64,000 bases of DNA from CBDCYS01 sp965226245 (GTDB lineage: Bacteria > Acidobacteriota > Terriglobia > Bryobacterales > UBA6623): assembly GCA_965226245.1 (NCBI GenBank), contig CBDDCL010000013.1, forward strand, positions 12,177 to 76,176, written 5' to 3'. The notes beneath the pieces are model-generated. The model saw only the letters and a program-made list of their open reading frames with translations. It was not told the origin of the DNA and made no database searches. Positions 17,959-26,813 of the stretch are shown piece by piece; position 1 is the stretch's first letter; each line of letters starts with the position of its first letter. Both the position numbers and the translations under genes were made by a program.

Positions 17959-19287
17959 CACTGCTGTCCGGTTAAAAGTCGAATAGAATCAATTGGTTGG
18001 GGTCATAGGGGGATTCGTTTTGGGAGTCGGATGGCTGGAGTGCCTGTAAAACGGGCATTTTTTCGAATAGCGTAACGCTGAGAATCTGTAGAATCTGGTA
18101 AAGACTCGCTTCCAGCCCGAGGCGTTTCCGGACGATAGCGATGAGCACGTAAATCGAGACAGCGATCCAGATCTGCGTCTTGACGGCGTTCTCGCTGGTG
18201 CCGTAAAACGACTTGATTCGCAGATGTTGCTTGATCCACTTGAAGAAGAGTTCCACCTGCCAGCGCGATTTGTAGATCTGGGCGATGGTCAGTGCCGGCA
18301 GGGTGAAGTTATTGGTCAGAAATTTCAATCGCTTGTTGGTTTCGGCATCGAAATAACTCACCCGCCGTAGGGGGTCCGGGTACACTTGGGCGGAGTTGAA
18401 GGGGGTCAAAATAACGGTGTGATCGGATCGCAGGCCCGTGCTCCTATCCACCGGGTGGGAGTAGCGACGCTGCAGCAAAACGTTCTTTTTGGTTCTCACC
18501 ACGAAGAAGGCCGAACAGAGCGTGAACACGAAGAGGCGCCGAAAATCGACATAACCCCGATCCATGACGTAGAACGCGCCGGCCTCGGGAAGAAATTCAT
18601 CCAGGATGTTGACGTCATGCACTTGGCCTGCAGTAATGCGGATAAACGTGGGAATATTGCCGTGCAGATCCAGCAGCGTGTGCATCTTCACGGCGGCCTT
18701 GTGCTTGCGGAATCTCGCCCACGGAAACAGCGACAGGCAGAGGTCGATTGTTGTCGAGTCGAGAGCGTACAGAGTCTGGTCCAAGTCCACACCGATCGGG
18801 TCGTGGGCATATAACGGCCGTGCCATGCCAATCAAGACCTGCGCGAAGTCCGCGTAGATCCGCCAGTCGCGCGACTCGTTCGCATCGGCCAGTGTCGAGC
18901 GCGCTACCCTGCCGCCGAATCCCATATGGTAGAGTTTGCCGTGCATCGAACGCAGGCACGTCTCGATGTCGCGGAGGCTTTCCCGATAGGTCAGCTGGGC
19001 GAATGCCATCGAAAGAAACTGATCCCAGCAGGAGAAACTTTTCAGATAGGAATCGCCGCGGTAGCGCAATACACATTTGTGAAACTCTTTGCTCGGCAGG
19101 TGCTCGATCAGTTGGGAGAAAACCGTACGGCCAAGGTTCATCCCCCATTGTGCCGCGTCGGGATGCTCCGCTCAGGCGGCCATTTGCGGCCTCGGGATTT
19201 CAAATCGTTCCCGGGCAAAACAGGCCATAAGACATTGAGCGGTAGAGACTTACCGTCCGTTGGCGCAACTTTCCCCGGACAGCACTG
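17959..19287 (-). mobile_element. IS4-family insertion sequence with 9-bp target duplication
   Basis: 1329 bp. The ends are inverted repeats with one mismatch: CACTGCTGTCCGG at 17959 and CCGGACAGCACTG ending at 19287. Flanks carry the direct repeat accaaggat at 17950-17958 and 19288-19296. It carries one transposase gene in the same direction as the interrupted helicase. The clean repeats and exact target duplication indicate a recent insertion. Confidence 0.95.
17972..19141 (-). CDS. IS4-family DDE transposase
   Basis: 389 aa. The N-terminal domain (MNLGRTVFSQLIEHLPSKEF) is the DUF4372-type DNA-binding region of the ISPepr1-like group. The DDE core shows YALDSTTIDLCLSLFPWA (first Asp), FYVMDRGYVDFRRL (second Asp) and the YREK signature YKSRWQVELFFKWIKQHLRI with the catalytic Glu. 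The reading frame is full length and undamaged, so the element is probably still active. Its gene ends 13 bases inside the left inverted repeat. Confidence 0.93.
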   Translation of the reverse strand: MNLGRTVFSQLIEHLPSKEFHKCVLRYRGDSYLKSFSCWDQFLSMAFAQLTYRESLRDIETCLRSMHGKLYHMGFGGRVARSTLADANESRDWRIYADFAQVLIGMARPLYAHDPIGVDLDQTLYALDSTTIDLCLSLFPWARFRKHKAAVKMHTLLDLHGNIPTFIRITAGQVHDVNILDEFLPEAGAFYVMDRGYVDFRRLFVFTLCSAFFVVRTKKNVLLQRRYSHPVDRSTGLRSDHTVILTPFNSAQVYPDPLRRVSYFDAETNKRLKFLTNNFTLPALTIAQIYKSRWQVELFFKWIKQHLRIKSFYGTSENAVKTQIWIAVSIYVLIAIVRKRLGLEASLYQILQILSVTLFEKMPVLQALQPSDSQNESPYDPNQLILFDF

Positions 19288-20010
19288 ACCAAGGATATTC
19301 GTCGGCCTTGCCCTCCGGATGCCCAAAAGCAAAGCCCATAACTCGGTTGCGATTACTGACGCTGGGACCGAACCCATGCTTGAGATTGTGGCCTTCATCG
19401 ATCACCAGGAGGTCCACCTGAGGCACTGCCGCATTAATGGCGCAGCCATAGGCATCACGGAACTCTTTCGGGGTCTTCGCAGACAGGATGCGCGGAGGCA
19501 GCCATCGGACGCGCTCCAAGAGGCGCCGGCGTAATCGGCGTCTGCCCTCCAACTCCGTGACCGAGAGGCTGAAGCTCGTCATCCGGAGGAAGAAGTCCCG
19601 GTCAGCGTTCAGCAGTGCCTCCCCGACGAAATCAACCAGACTGTGGCAGTAAACGGGCTCCCAGGTCGGTTCGCCCTGTAGGGACTTCACGCGGTTGCCG
19701 CTCAGCTTCCAGTTGAGCCGAACGAAGTTCTTGAGCTCTTTGATCCATTTCCGCTGAATGTTTTCTCGCGGAGCGATGACGACGATACGTGCGTGCGGAT
19801 TGAAGTAGCGAGTCAACGCCATGACCCCTAGCGCGACATAGGTCTTGCCCATTCCGACCTCGTCGGCCAGGTAGGCACATCGATTTCGTTGCAGCATGTT
19901 GAAGAGCGCGGCCACGCCATGCAGCTGCTGCTCCGCGAAGCCGAAGCCACGGGCCAGCTCCGTCGGGGCAAAGTCAATGATTTCCCGAACGAATGATGGG
20001 GTGACGGTAC

Positions 20011-22089
20011 TCATCGTCGCGCACCCGGTTGAGAGGCTGAGCGGAGGAAGGCGTGCTCATACCACTGCAAGAAGTCTTCGGCTTCCGGATCGTCAAGCTC
20101 GATAGCAGTCCGGAGATCTGGTAAATGCCCCAGCAGCGCGTCTAAGTGTCCAACGTGTTGGGCTCGTTCCCTGAAGAATTCTCGATGCCGGCGACTGAGC
20201 TCGCGACGCAACTGTGTGGCACACAGGAACGTGACATACGCAATAATCGGGTCACCATCTGGTCGTTCGATGGTCTTCTCGAGCAAGTTGGGGAGGGAGT
20301 CGTACTTCGCGCCGAGCAACCGAGCCTCGGCCTCAGCATCCCGCCCATCCTCCAACGCTGTGTCAACGGCGCGTTCGAGACATCCGAAGGCGTGATAGAT
20401 GCCGGCAAACCGATCAAAGAGCGTGTCTCTCGCGTGAAGCCGGTCGACTCTGGCGATCGGTAGGCCTTCGACCCGGTCAAGGATGCGGGCTTCCACGAAC
20501 TGCGCACGCTGTGCCGGAGTGAGCAGCGACCAGTACTCGAGGATCTCCTCTGGAGTCAGCTGCATGAGCAGCGACGGGCGATGCTCCATGTTCTCTTCTC
20601 GCACAAGTACGCGCCACGATTGATTGTCGTGCTGAACGAGCAGAAAACTCGTGGATAACAGCAACTCTGCCAGGCGTGTAGACGACCCTCGATCGAACGC
20701 CATCCAGCGACGGCGGTGGGGCCGTCTTATTGTTGCGAGAGGCTCCCCAGCGGTCGTCAACACCGCGAATCCATCGGCCGTCGAGTCTTCTAGTCTGTAA
20801 CTGAGCTCTTTTGTACCCCAGTCGAATCGAAGACTCAGGTCCAACCCAACCGCGTCGAGCCCCTCTGCCTCAGTGGGCGTGGTCGAAGCGAATCGATCGG
20901 CGTCGCGATCAACCGGCTCCAGCCACCAACGCCGCTGGCATCCAGCATCGCTAGCATCGACCAGAAAGGCAGCTTCCAGGTTCCCGGCGGCACCGTGGGA
21001 ATGGCCGGCCCTCGTGAGATTCGGGGAGCCGACAAGTAAGAGGTCAGGGCCGTCCCGCTTCCAAAGCCGGTAGACCTTCGCGTGAACACGACGCGGTGCG
21101 AGACGCTCGGAGGCATCGTCGCGCCCGCGATTCACCACGTCTCCTGGCAGACTCGCCCAGCTAGTAGAGTCAAGAGCCTTGACGGCCTCATAGGTATCAC
21201 GGGTGACGAGAGACTCACCGTCGGGACCCGTCGGATGATAGACGCGCACTTCCCGCGGCTGAACCGCGTCAATCAGTTCACGCAGCGGACCTTCACCCCG
21301 CGGGTCGAAGAACGGCGAGACGACCTCGAGGTTGAGGCCGTGTTTGTTGAGAGAGAGTTGCCACAACCAGTCAGACAGTGTTTCTCGACTCTGTCCTCCG
21401 AACATGCGGGTGTGATATTTACCGCTCGACTTGTTTTTGCCAAAATGGCTCCGTTGGGTCCGGTGGAGAAGAAACTCACTAATCTCGTCTAGTGCGGTTT
21501 GGTTGTCGGAGTCACTGGCTGACTGGCGAATTCTCCGAATTAGTGACAGCAGGTCAGGTCGGAACGAGCAACGCTCGTCGTCGACGTCGCGGTCCTTGAT
21601 CTCCTCAACGTGGGCACACTCGACGTTCTCCCACCAACCCGCTCGCGTCAGGTTGGCTGAGAGAATGGCAACGATGAGCGCCTGTCGGATGGGCTCGCCA
21701 CCCTCCTCGTCTGAATGGGCTGCCTCCTCACCTTCGTGACGGTCATCGACGAGGAGCAAGACTACCTTCGGGTGGAAATAGCCGGTGGTGCGACTGACGT
21801 CTAGACGCCGGTAATCCAATTGCGCTGGCTCGCCGTCCTGAGCGAGCGCCCGCCGATCGTAGTACACGGCCACGTGATCTATCGCGCGAAGCGCGTCCTC
21901 GAGCTGAAGCCGACGCACCTTATCGGGTTGGCTGAACGGCTGGTCGAACAGGACCGGAAGAATGTTGATTTCGAAGAAGCCGGGATCGAAGCTAAACGTC
22001 GTGAACACCGCACTTCTCACACGTCGTCCGTCGATGGCTTCCGCCACTTGCTCCGTGAGCACCTTGAGGGGGATGACAGTCGATGGCAT
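20011..22089 (-). CDS. PLD-like protein with two HxK domains
   Basis: 692 aa. The first half-site is FHPKVVLLLVDD at 105-116 with ILSANLTRAGWWENVE at 142-157. The second is VHAKVYRLW at 335-343 with GSPNLTRAGHSHGAAGNLEA at 354-373. Two H-x-K...N motifs make one phospholipase D-type active site; in DNA defence proteins (DISARM DrmC, restriction nucleases) this fold cuts nucleic acid. The C-terminal 300 residues are helical with no motif I know. The gene starts 5 bases after the upstream ORF and overlaps the helicase start by four bases, so it belongs to one operon. No damage seen. Confidence 0.85.
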   Translation of the reverse strand: MPSTVIPLKVLTEQVAEAIDGRRVRSAVFTTFSFDPGFFEINILPVLFDQPFSQPDKVRRLQLEDALRAIDHVAVYYDRRALAQDGEPAQLDYRRLDVSRTTGYFHPKVVLLLVDDRHEGEEAAHSDEEGGEPIRQALIVAILSANLTRAGWWENVECAHVEEIKDRDVDDERCSFRPDLLSLIRRIRQSASDSDNQTALDEISEFLLHRTQRSHFGKNKSSGKYHTRMFGGQSRETLSDWLWQLSLNKHGLNLEVVSPFFDPRGEGPLRELIDAVQPREVRVYHPTGPDGESLVTRDTYEAVKALDSTSWASLPGDVVNRGRDDASERLAPRRVHAKVYRLWKRDGPDLLLVGSPNLTRAGHSHGAAGNLEAAFLVDASDAGCQRRWWLEPVDRDADRFASTTPTEAEGLDAVGLDLSLRFDWGTKELSYRLEDSTADGFAVLTTAGEPLATIRRPHRRRWMAFDRGSSTRLAELLLSTSFLLVQHDNQSWRVLVREENMEHRPSLLMQLTPEEILEYWSLLTPAQRAQFVEARILDRVEGLPIARVDRLHARDTLFDRFAGIYHAFGCLERAVDTALEDGRDAEAEARLLGAKYDSLPNLLEKTIERPDGDPIIAYVTFLCATQLRRELSRRHREFFRERAQHVGHLDALLGHLPDLRTAIELDDPEAEDFLQWYEHAFLRSASQPGARR

Positions 22090-22094
22090 GTTAG

Positions 22095-23465
22095 TTAGTG
22101 CTCTAGCTGCTGCGTCACATTCTTCAGAGCGTCAACAAAGTAGCTATTCGTCCACAGCTCGGGCAGCTCGTCTTTGTCGGGCAAGAGCTGCTCGGCGCCC
22201 CGGTATCTGACGTCGAGGCGCCTCCCGTCGCCAATGCGCGCCCAAGGTGCACTGCCACGCATCTGCATCACGGTCTCGTTCCAGGACAGCAACCCTTCGA
22301 GAGCTGTCTCGAAGTCTCCGTCGTGCAAGGCCGCGTGGACCTGGTCCATTCGGGAGCCGATGGCCTCCGTGGAGGTCGAGCGAATCTCGCTCAGCAACTC
22401 GGCAAACGCTGACCGGTCGAGATTCGGAACGCGTGCCCCCCAGACGCGCCGCACCTCTGAGGCGACGCTGGACAACCGCTGATCATGACGACCCAGCACA
22501 TGTTGAAAGAGCGCGGCGCTCGGAGCGAGAAAGGCTTCCAACTGGCCCATCCGATTTAGGGAGAGCGAGAGGCCCTCATCCCATTTCCTCGCATGTTTGG
22601 CGAGGTGGAGAATTTCGGCGCGTCCCGTCTGTTCGGGAAGCTCGGTATCCGATTCCAGGAGCCGCCGAAACCGTTCCTGTCGACCTGGTTCTGCACCGTA
22701 GACCTCCTGCCCATCTCGCAGGTGGGAACCGTAAAACTCGAGCTCATCGGAACTGAACCGTGGATCGAGAACCTGGGCGAGCGCGGAGAAGATAGCGTCC
22801 CGGCCTCTTGTGCGAAGCCTGCCCCCCCGGGCGAGGAGCTTCCTGAGCTTGGTGGCCGAACCATTCAGTTTGTCGATGTAGTTGCGCTCAATGAACTCGC
22901 GGGCAGCTGGGGTTACATCGAGCGGACCGTCTGGGAGCAAGCCGGACGTTCGAGCGGGAACCGAGTACAAACCCCAGAGGCCATAGACCTTCTGGTCTGA
23001 CAGGATCATGCCCCGGCGGTCGGCGGCAATGACGACGTTCCCGCTCTGTTCGTCGACGAAACGCTTCACCCGCTCGATGCCGCGGATCTCTCCCTCGACG
23101 CCATGTGCGACATGCCGCACGTAGGCCCCAACCTGCTCCATGCGCAGGAAGATGTCCAGCGCATCTTCCCGAGCGGCTATTCCTCGGTCCACAAGATCAG
23201 CCGCGAAGTATCAACCTAGGAGGAGAACCGTGAAGCCGCGGACCGAAGTGCTCTGTGTGGTGAGGTTGGTGACGACATGCCGACCGAACGCCGACCAGAT
23301 GGGCTGAACGCCCAGTGGGTCACGCGAGCCCTTGATCTTGGCGTTCGGGTCTTCAAGGGTTAGGAATGGCACGGCGTGAAGAAGCTACACGAAATCGAGC
23401 TTGTCCTCAATGTAAGGGAGCCGGGTGGCGAACCCGATACGCACGCGGTGCTGGGTGTATTTCAT
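22095..23465 (-). pseudogene. first gene of the PLD/helicase operon, with two in-frame stops
   Basis: A GTG-started frame from 23192 gives 365 aa (VDRGIAAREDALDIFLRMEQ, later RHVAHGVEGEIRGIERVKRF). The same frame continues upstream to an ATG at 23465 (MKYTQHRVRIGFATRLPYIE), through DPNAKIKGSRDPLGVQPIWS and FGRHVVTNLTTQSTSVRGFT, broken by TAG at 23387-23385 and TGA at 23213-23211. The upstream part is protein-like and in phase, so I read it as the true N-terminus of a gene with two nonsense mutations. No known domain; helical and basic. A truncated product from 23192 is possible. It sits 5 bases before the PLD gene. Confidence 0.6.
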
Positions 23466-23534
23466 CGATCTGGGACGGGCAAAATGAACTGTACCAGGTT
23501 TCCCGGAGGCCGTTTTCCTTGAGGCCGACAACAG

Positions 23535-23712
23535 TCACTGACTTCCAATCTCTGCTTCGAACAATTCGTAGTCCGTGACCACGTCCAGCATCTCACGCGC
23601 CTTTCCGGAAAACCGCATCGGAGCAAGCTTCTCGGTGACAAGTGCCGAACGCAGTTGCAACCGTTCGACAGGGATGCCCGTGAAGCGCGCAAGCTGAGCC
23701 CGATTGGTTTTG
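23535..23712 (-). pseudogene. C-terminal fragment of an upstream operon gene
   Basis: Open frame without a start: HLKTNRAQLARFTGIPVERL, then LVTEKLAPMRFSGKAREMLD and VVTDYELFEAEIGSQ, stop at 23535. The sequence is protein-like and lies upstream of, and in the same direction as, the PLD/helicase operon. It ends abruptly near 23712, where the opposite-strand MazE-like fragment begins. The rest of the gene, plausibly a methylase or ATPase of the same system, has been deleted. No family recognised. Confidence 0.4.
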
Positions 23713-23713
23713 A

Positions 23714-23908
23714 GATGCCCAGACTACCATCCCGCAGCCAATCCGCGCGGCGCTCGGGTTGCAGCCTGGGGACGGGCTATTGTACGAGATCATCGATGGG
23801 CGAGTAATTCTCGCCAAGGCGCGGCGAGGTACAACGACGGACGACCCGTTCCGCACCTTCGAGGAATGGTGTTCGGAAGCGGATACCAAGGCCTATGCGA
23901 ACCTTTGA
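23714..23908 (+). pseudogene. MazE/AbrB-type antitoxin, 5' truncated
   Basis: The frame reads DAQTTIPQPIRAALGLQPGD, then LLYEIIDGRVILAKARRG and a C-terminal FRTFEEWCSEADTKAYANL. The first part is the swapped-hairpin AbrB DNA-binding fold; the tail is the toxin-neutralising segment. The usual dozen N-terminal residues are missing because the frame meets a stop at the junction with the minus-strand fragment. It overlaps the toxin start by 14 bases. Confidence 0.6.
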
Positions 23909-24140
23909 GAAAGGTGAGGTCATCAAGGTGCCGTTCCCGTACACGGACCGCGCGACGCGTCAGTCGCGACCTGCCTTGGTGGTATCGACGGCTCGACTAA
24001 ATGATCTGCACGGACTGTTGTGGGTTGTCATGATTACCAGCGCCGAGAACCGAGGCTGGCCCGACGATGTTCCGGGCGCCAATCTGAAGATGGCGGGCCT
24101 GCCCGTCCCATCCCTCATCCGTAGCGGCGTTGGTGCATGA
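23895..24140 (+). pseudogene. MazF/PemK-type endoribonuclease toxin, 3' truncated
   Basis: 81 aa; the family is usually about 110. MRTFEKGEVIKVPFPYTDRA and RQSRPALVVSTARLNDLHGL contain the first beta barrel strands and the conserved Arg, and MITSAENRGWPDDV the conserved Ser/Thr region. After PSLIRS the family sequence (KIATI...) is missing, and the frame ends in TGA 24138-24140 inside a 16-base stretch identical to the end of the IS5 element found twice elsewhere here. MazF cuts mRNA; lacking its C-terminal strand this copy is probably inactive. Confidence 0.65.
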
Positions 24141-24141
24141 A
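24126..24141 (+). mobile_element. IS5-family end remnant
   Basis: ggcgttggtgcatgaa is identical to the first 16 bases of the IS5-family copy at 53314 and to the right end of the copy at 32346-33457. Nothing else of that element follows. It marks where mazF was cut, probably by insertion and later deletion. Confidence 0.6.
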
Positions 24142-24307
24142 CCTCCGCCGCAGGGGCTCTTCGCCGGTCCCCATCCCCGCCCTTCCGGCGGGAGGGGACA
24201 ACCGCGACTCCCCATGGCAATCTCGACCCCATCCGCAGATGCCCTTTTTACCCTCCGCGGCGCGGAACGCGCGCCCCTTCTGTCACGGGAGCATGGGAGA
24301 ATAAGCC
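24142..24307. promoter_or_regulatory. region upstream of repA
   Basis: Pyrimidine-rich sequence with an inverted repeat around ccccgcccttccggcgggagggg near 24172-24194, then gggagaataagcc just before the repA ATG, which serves as ribosome-binding site. No other gene is visible; the repA promoter is expected here. Confidence 0.35.
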
Positions 24308-25282
24308 ATGAAGCGTAAACGAAACGGGCTGGTTCCCATCGGGGAAGTCTGCTCCGGCCTGGGCGGGCCGGTGAAAGAGATCCGTGAAGCCTCACCCCAG
24401 GCGTTGCACCACTTCACCCAGGCCGATCAGGTAAACCAGCTTGTCTCGGCCAGCGAAGCGGACCCGGATCTCGGCTTCATGGCGCGGCTAATGGCGCTGT
24501 GCAGCCTGCCCCGCACCAATCCCGGCAACCGGCTTCAGTATGTCCGTCAGAACGGCCCTTATTCACTCGTCATGATTGCCGGTGGTCGCAACAAGCTCCC
24601 CTTCGGCAACCTGCCTCGCCTGTTGGTGGCTTGGGTTTCGACCGAAGCAGTGCGGACCCAAAGCCGCGAGCTGATCCTGGGTTCTTCGCTGGCCGAGTTC
24701 ATGCGGAAGCTAGGTATCAGCAGTGACAGTGGCGGAAGCCGAGGCGACCTCACGCGGCTCCGTAACCAGATGGACCGGTTGTTCAACGCCTACGTCTCGC
24801 TGATCTACGAGGATGAGCACGGCAAGGCTACCGTGAACTCACAGGTCGCTGACTGCACCGAACTCTGGTGGAACCCTAAGCACCCCGACGAGCGGGTGCT
24901 TTTTGAGAGCAAGATCTATCTGGGTGAGGCATTCTTCAATGAGATTATCAGCCATCCCGTGCCGCTGGATATGAACACCCTCAAGGCCCTCAAGCGGTCC
25001 TCGCTGGGCCTGGATCTCTACCTGTGGGTGACCTACCGCACCTTCTCACTCCAGCGCCCACTACGGCTCTCCTGGAAGCAGTTGTACCGCCAGTTCGGCG
25101 TGGACCCGGCCAAGGCGAACGACAAGCGCACCGTTGATGACTTTCGCAAGGACTGTCTGCGAGAGTTAAAGAAGATCAACACCGCCTGGCCGGACCTGAA
25201 CTACTCAACGGCCAAGGGGGTGCTGATCCTGTCTCCCTCGAAATCTGCCATTGCTCCTGCGCCCCTCAAGGTCGTGAAATAG
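24308..25282 (+). CDS. repA: plasmid replication initiator RepA
   Basis: 324 aa. The central part RLMALCSLPRTNPGNRLQYV, GPYSLVMIAGGRNKLPFGNL and PRLLVAWVSTEAVRT, then SSLGLDLYLWVTYRTFSLQ near 240-260, is the 'plasmid encoded RepA' family (as in broad-host-range Pseudomonas and other proteobacterial plasmids). It forms winged-helix domains that bind iterons and open the origin. A matching iteron array with DnaA boxes lies about 200 bases downstream, as expected for this type of replicon. Full length and undamaged, so this replicon may be live. Confidence 0.88.
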   Translation: MKRKRNGLVPIGEVCSGLGGPVKEIREASPQALHHFTQADQVNQLVSASEADPDLGFMARLMALCSLPRTNPGNRLQYVRQNGPYSLVMIAGGRNKLPFGNLPRLLVAWVSTEAVRTQSRELILGSSLAEFMRKLGISSDSGGSRGDLTRLRNQMDRLFNAYVSLIYEDEHGKATVNSQVADCTELWWNPKHPDERVLFESKIYLGEAFFNEIISHPVPLDMNTLKALKRSSLGLDLYLWVTYRTFSLQRPLRLSWKQLYRQFGVDPAKANDKRTVDDFRKDCLRELKKINTAWPDLNYSTAKGVLILSPSKSAIAPAPLKVVK

Positions 25283-25465
25283 CTCTCAGGCCCTCCATGG
25301 CAAAGGATAGCCCAAGCATTGCGTCTACCTGGAGCACGTTACCCTGAGCGAATACCCCGACGCGACCGCTTGGCTCGGAGACGTCGCATGGCCCGAGAGC
25401 CTTAGGCGGTGCTGGGCCGCTAAAAACCGCTCCTGGGACGGCTTGCGACAATTCGGCCGGGGAAT

Positions 25466-25650
25466 TTATCCACAGACGACCATGATCTGGGGGAGTTTTC
25501 CACGCTGAAACACCCCGACACTAACTACCAATATTCCGCTGAAACACCCCGACACAAGACCAATCTCTCCGCTGAAACACCCCGACACTCAAGTAGTTAA
25601 AGATCAAGTAGCAAGATTACAACTAGTAGGAGCGACGATCCTGTGGATAA
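25466..25650 (+). other. plasmid replication origin (oriV) with DnaA boxes and iterons
   Basis: Two perfect DnaA boxes flank the iterons: TTATCCACA at 25466-25474 and its complement TGTGGATAA at 25642-25650. Between them lie three iterons and an AT-richer stretch near 25590-25635; a second A-rich stretch at 25690-25760 may serve as the opening region. The RepA gene is immediately upstream. Together these are the standard parts of an iteron-controlled theta replicon. Confidence 0.85.
25503..25588 (+). repeat. three RepA iterons
   Basis: The 19-base unit cgctgaaacaccccgacac occurs without mismatch at 25503-25521, 25537-25555 and 25570-25588. Starts are 34 and 33 bases apart, about three helical turns, which places RepA monomers on the same face. 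The spacers differ completely, so the repeats are kept by selection. Confidence 0.92.
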
Positions 25651-25910
25651 CTCGCTGAAAACAAAAGAGAAACCACCGGAAGAGGGGGGTCTAACGCCCC
25701 CCCCCAAAAAGCAAAACCAAAACCTTCCTTATAGGTAAAGAACTGAAAACAAATTACTTACTCCATGCCGCAGCGGAACAGGCAAGCGGACCGGCAACAA
25801 AACCCCAGCCCAAAACCCCGGATAGCCTCCGCCGCGAGGCGAGTCAAGCCTCTGGCGCGGCTCCTACGCTGCGCTACGGCCCTGCGGGTGACAGCGCCCC
25901 TCGGCTGCGG

Positions 25911-26111
25911 CTCAAGCGGCTGGTATAAGCGTTCATCATACGCTTAGCAACTCGCCCTCGCGCCACACGGCCCGCCCCCCCCCTTTCCCCTCATAAACGA
26001 CCATCCCTTCGGATCGGCCCGCAGCCGTCCAGGGCGCGAAGCGGCGCAGCGAACCCTGGACGGCGAGGACCGATCTGGAACCATCCGCGACGAGGGAAAA
26101 AGGATTCAAGA
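25911..26111. repeat. long direct repeat, copy A, with internal palindrome
   Basis: Similar to 26814-27036 with mismatches and small gaps; the best-conserved part is 26011-26080. It contains an inverted repeat CCGTCCAGGG...CCCTGGACGG (arms 26025-26034 and 26054-26063). No gene is convincing inside it; short ORFs here are not protein-like. Possibly a plasmid maintenance or recombination site. Confidence 0.7.
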
Positions 26112-26178
26112 GCGAGGGGGAAGGGCCGGTAGAGGAAGCCCTAGGCGGGCTTGCGCAGACGCCCGTGGAGACACTCTG

Positions 26179-26475
26179 TTAGTTGAGTTGCGAGCGCTCC
26201 TGCATATCCATCTGCACCCCCAGAACTCGAAGCGCCTCCATCTTCGCTTTCACCTCGGAAGGGCCGATCACCCGGAGCGTGTCAAATAACTCTCTTAGGC
26301 TCTCCGGTCCCAACCCACAAACGTGAAGAGCATCGGCGACCTGGGCGCAGTCGGGGCACAGTGTCTGTCCAGTCCCGATGTCTTCACCCTCGACGCCGCA
26401 CAGCGTGATCGACTCGCTGCAGGACTCGCCCACCCAGTCCACGCGCAAGTGGCGATAACGTCCTTGGTTCTTCAT
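26179..26475 (-). CDS. hypothetical plasmid protein with CxxC motif
   Basis: 98 aa: MKNQGRYRHLRVDWVGESCS, then TLCPDCAQVADALHVCGLG and an amphipathic C-terminal helix. The cysteines could bind zinc. It lies between the two copies of the long direct repeat and is read towards the origin. TAAAGGCC precedes the ATG as a plausible ribosome-binding site. No family recognised; the context suggests a replication or maintenance accessory role, which is inference. Confidence 0.5.
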   Translation of the reverse strand: MKNQGRYRHLRVDWVGESCSESITLCGVEGEDIGTGQTLCPDCAQVADALHVCGLGPESLRELFDTLRVIGPSEVKAKMEALRVLGVQMDMQERSQLN

Positions 26476-26813
26476 GGCCTTTAGATATTACCTCAGTTGT
26501 GCTTTCCATCCGGGGCGGGGTTGTGGTGGTGGGGCGTCCCTTCCCGGCGGAGCGCCTGGATGACCGGCTCGCGGACGGCGTTGCAAAAAACTATCGCCAA
26601 TTGAATCTCTCCTGCAATACCGTTTCGCAACCCCAAAGCCCTTGAAAACCAGTTCGGTGTCGGGTCGTTGCGAAACCGCTCGTTTGTGCAACTTGCACTC
26701 GTCGACGAGGGACGCAAGAGCGTCATCTTGGACATCGCTGGATATCCACCCGGCGAACGCGTCAAGAACCAGATCGGGGCACACCGGAAGGCGAAGCGAA
26801 GCTCCGCTCCCTC

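Larger units (their letters stand above)
15113..20014 (-). pseudogene. SNF2-type helicase, interrupted by an IS4-family element
   Basis: The N-terminal part (19297-20014) has Walker A DEVGMGKTYVA near residue 50 and the DEGH box (LLVIDEGHNLKHG) near residue 205. The C-terminal part (17949-15113) opens with motif III LLLSATPFEDD and contains the second RecA-like lobe, including TTDVLQEGEDLHTFCRQVVH and the arginine-finger motif QRTGRIDRIGS. The halves are separated by the element at 17959-19287. Removing it with one 9-bp target copy gives exactly 1188 codons in one frame, so the gene was intact recently. It would translocate on or remodel DNA. It overlaps the PLD gene upstream (ATGA) and the YbjN-like gene downstream. 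In DISARM-like and related loci a SNF2 helicase works with a PLD nuclease and a methylase. Confidence 0.85.

Noticed and set aside
25503..25588. Possible CRISPR array
   Set aside because: Only three 19-base units with 14-15-base spacers next to repA and DnaA boxes; these are iterons, and no cas gene is present.
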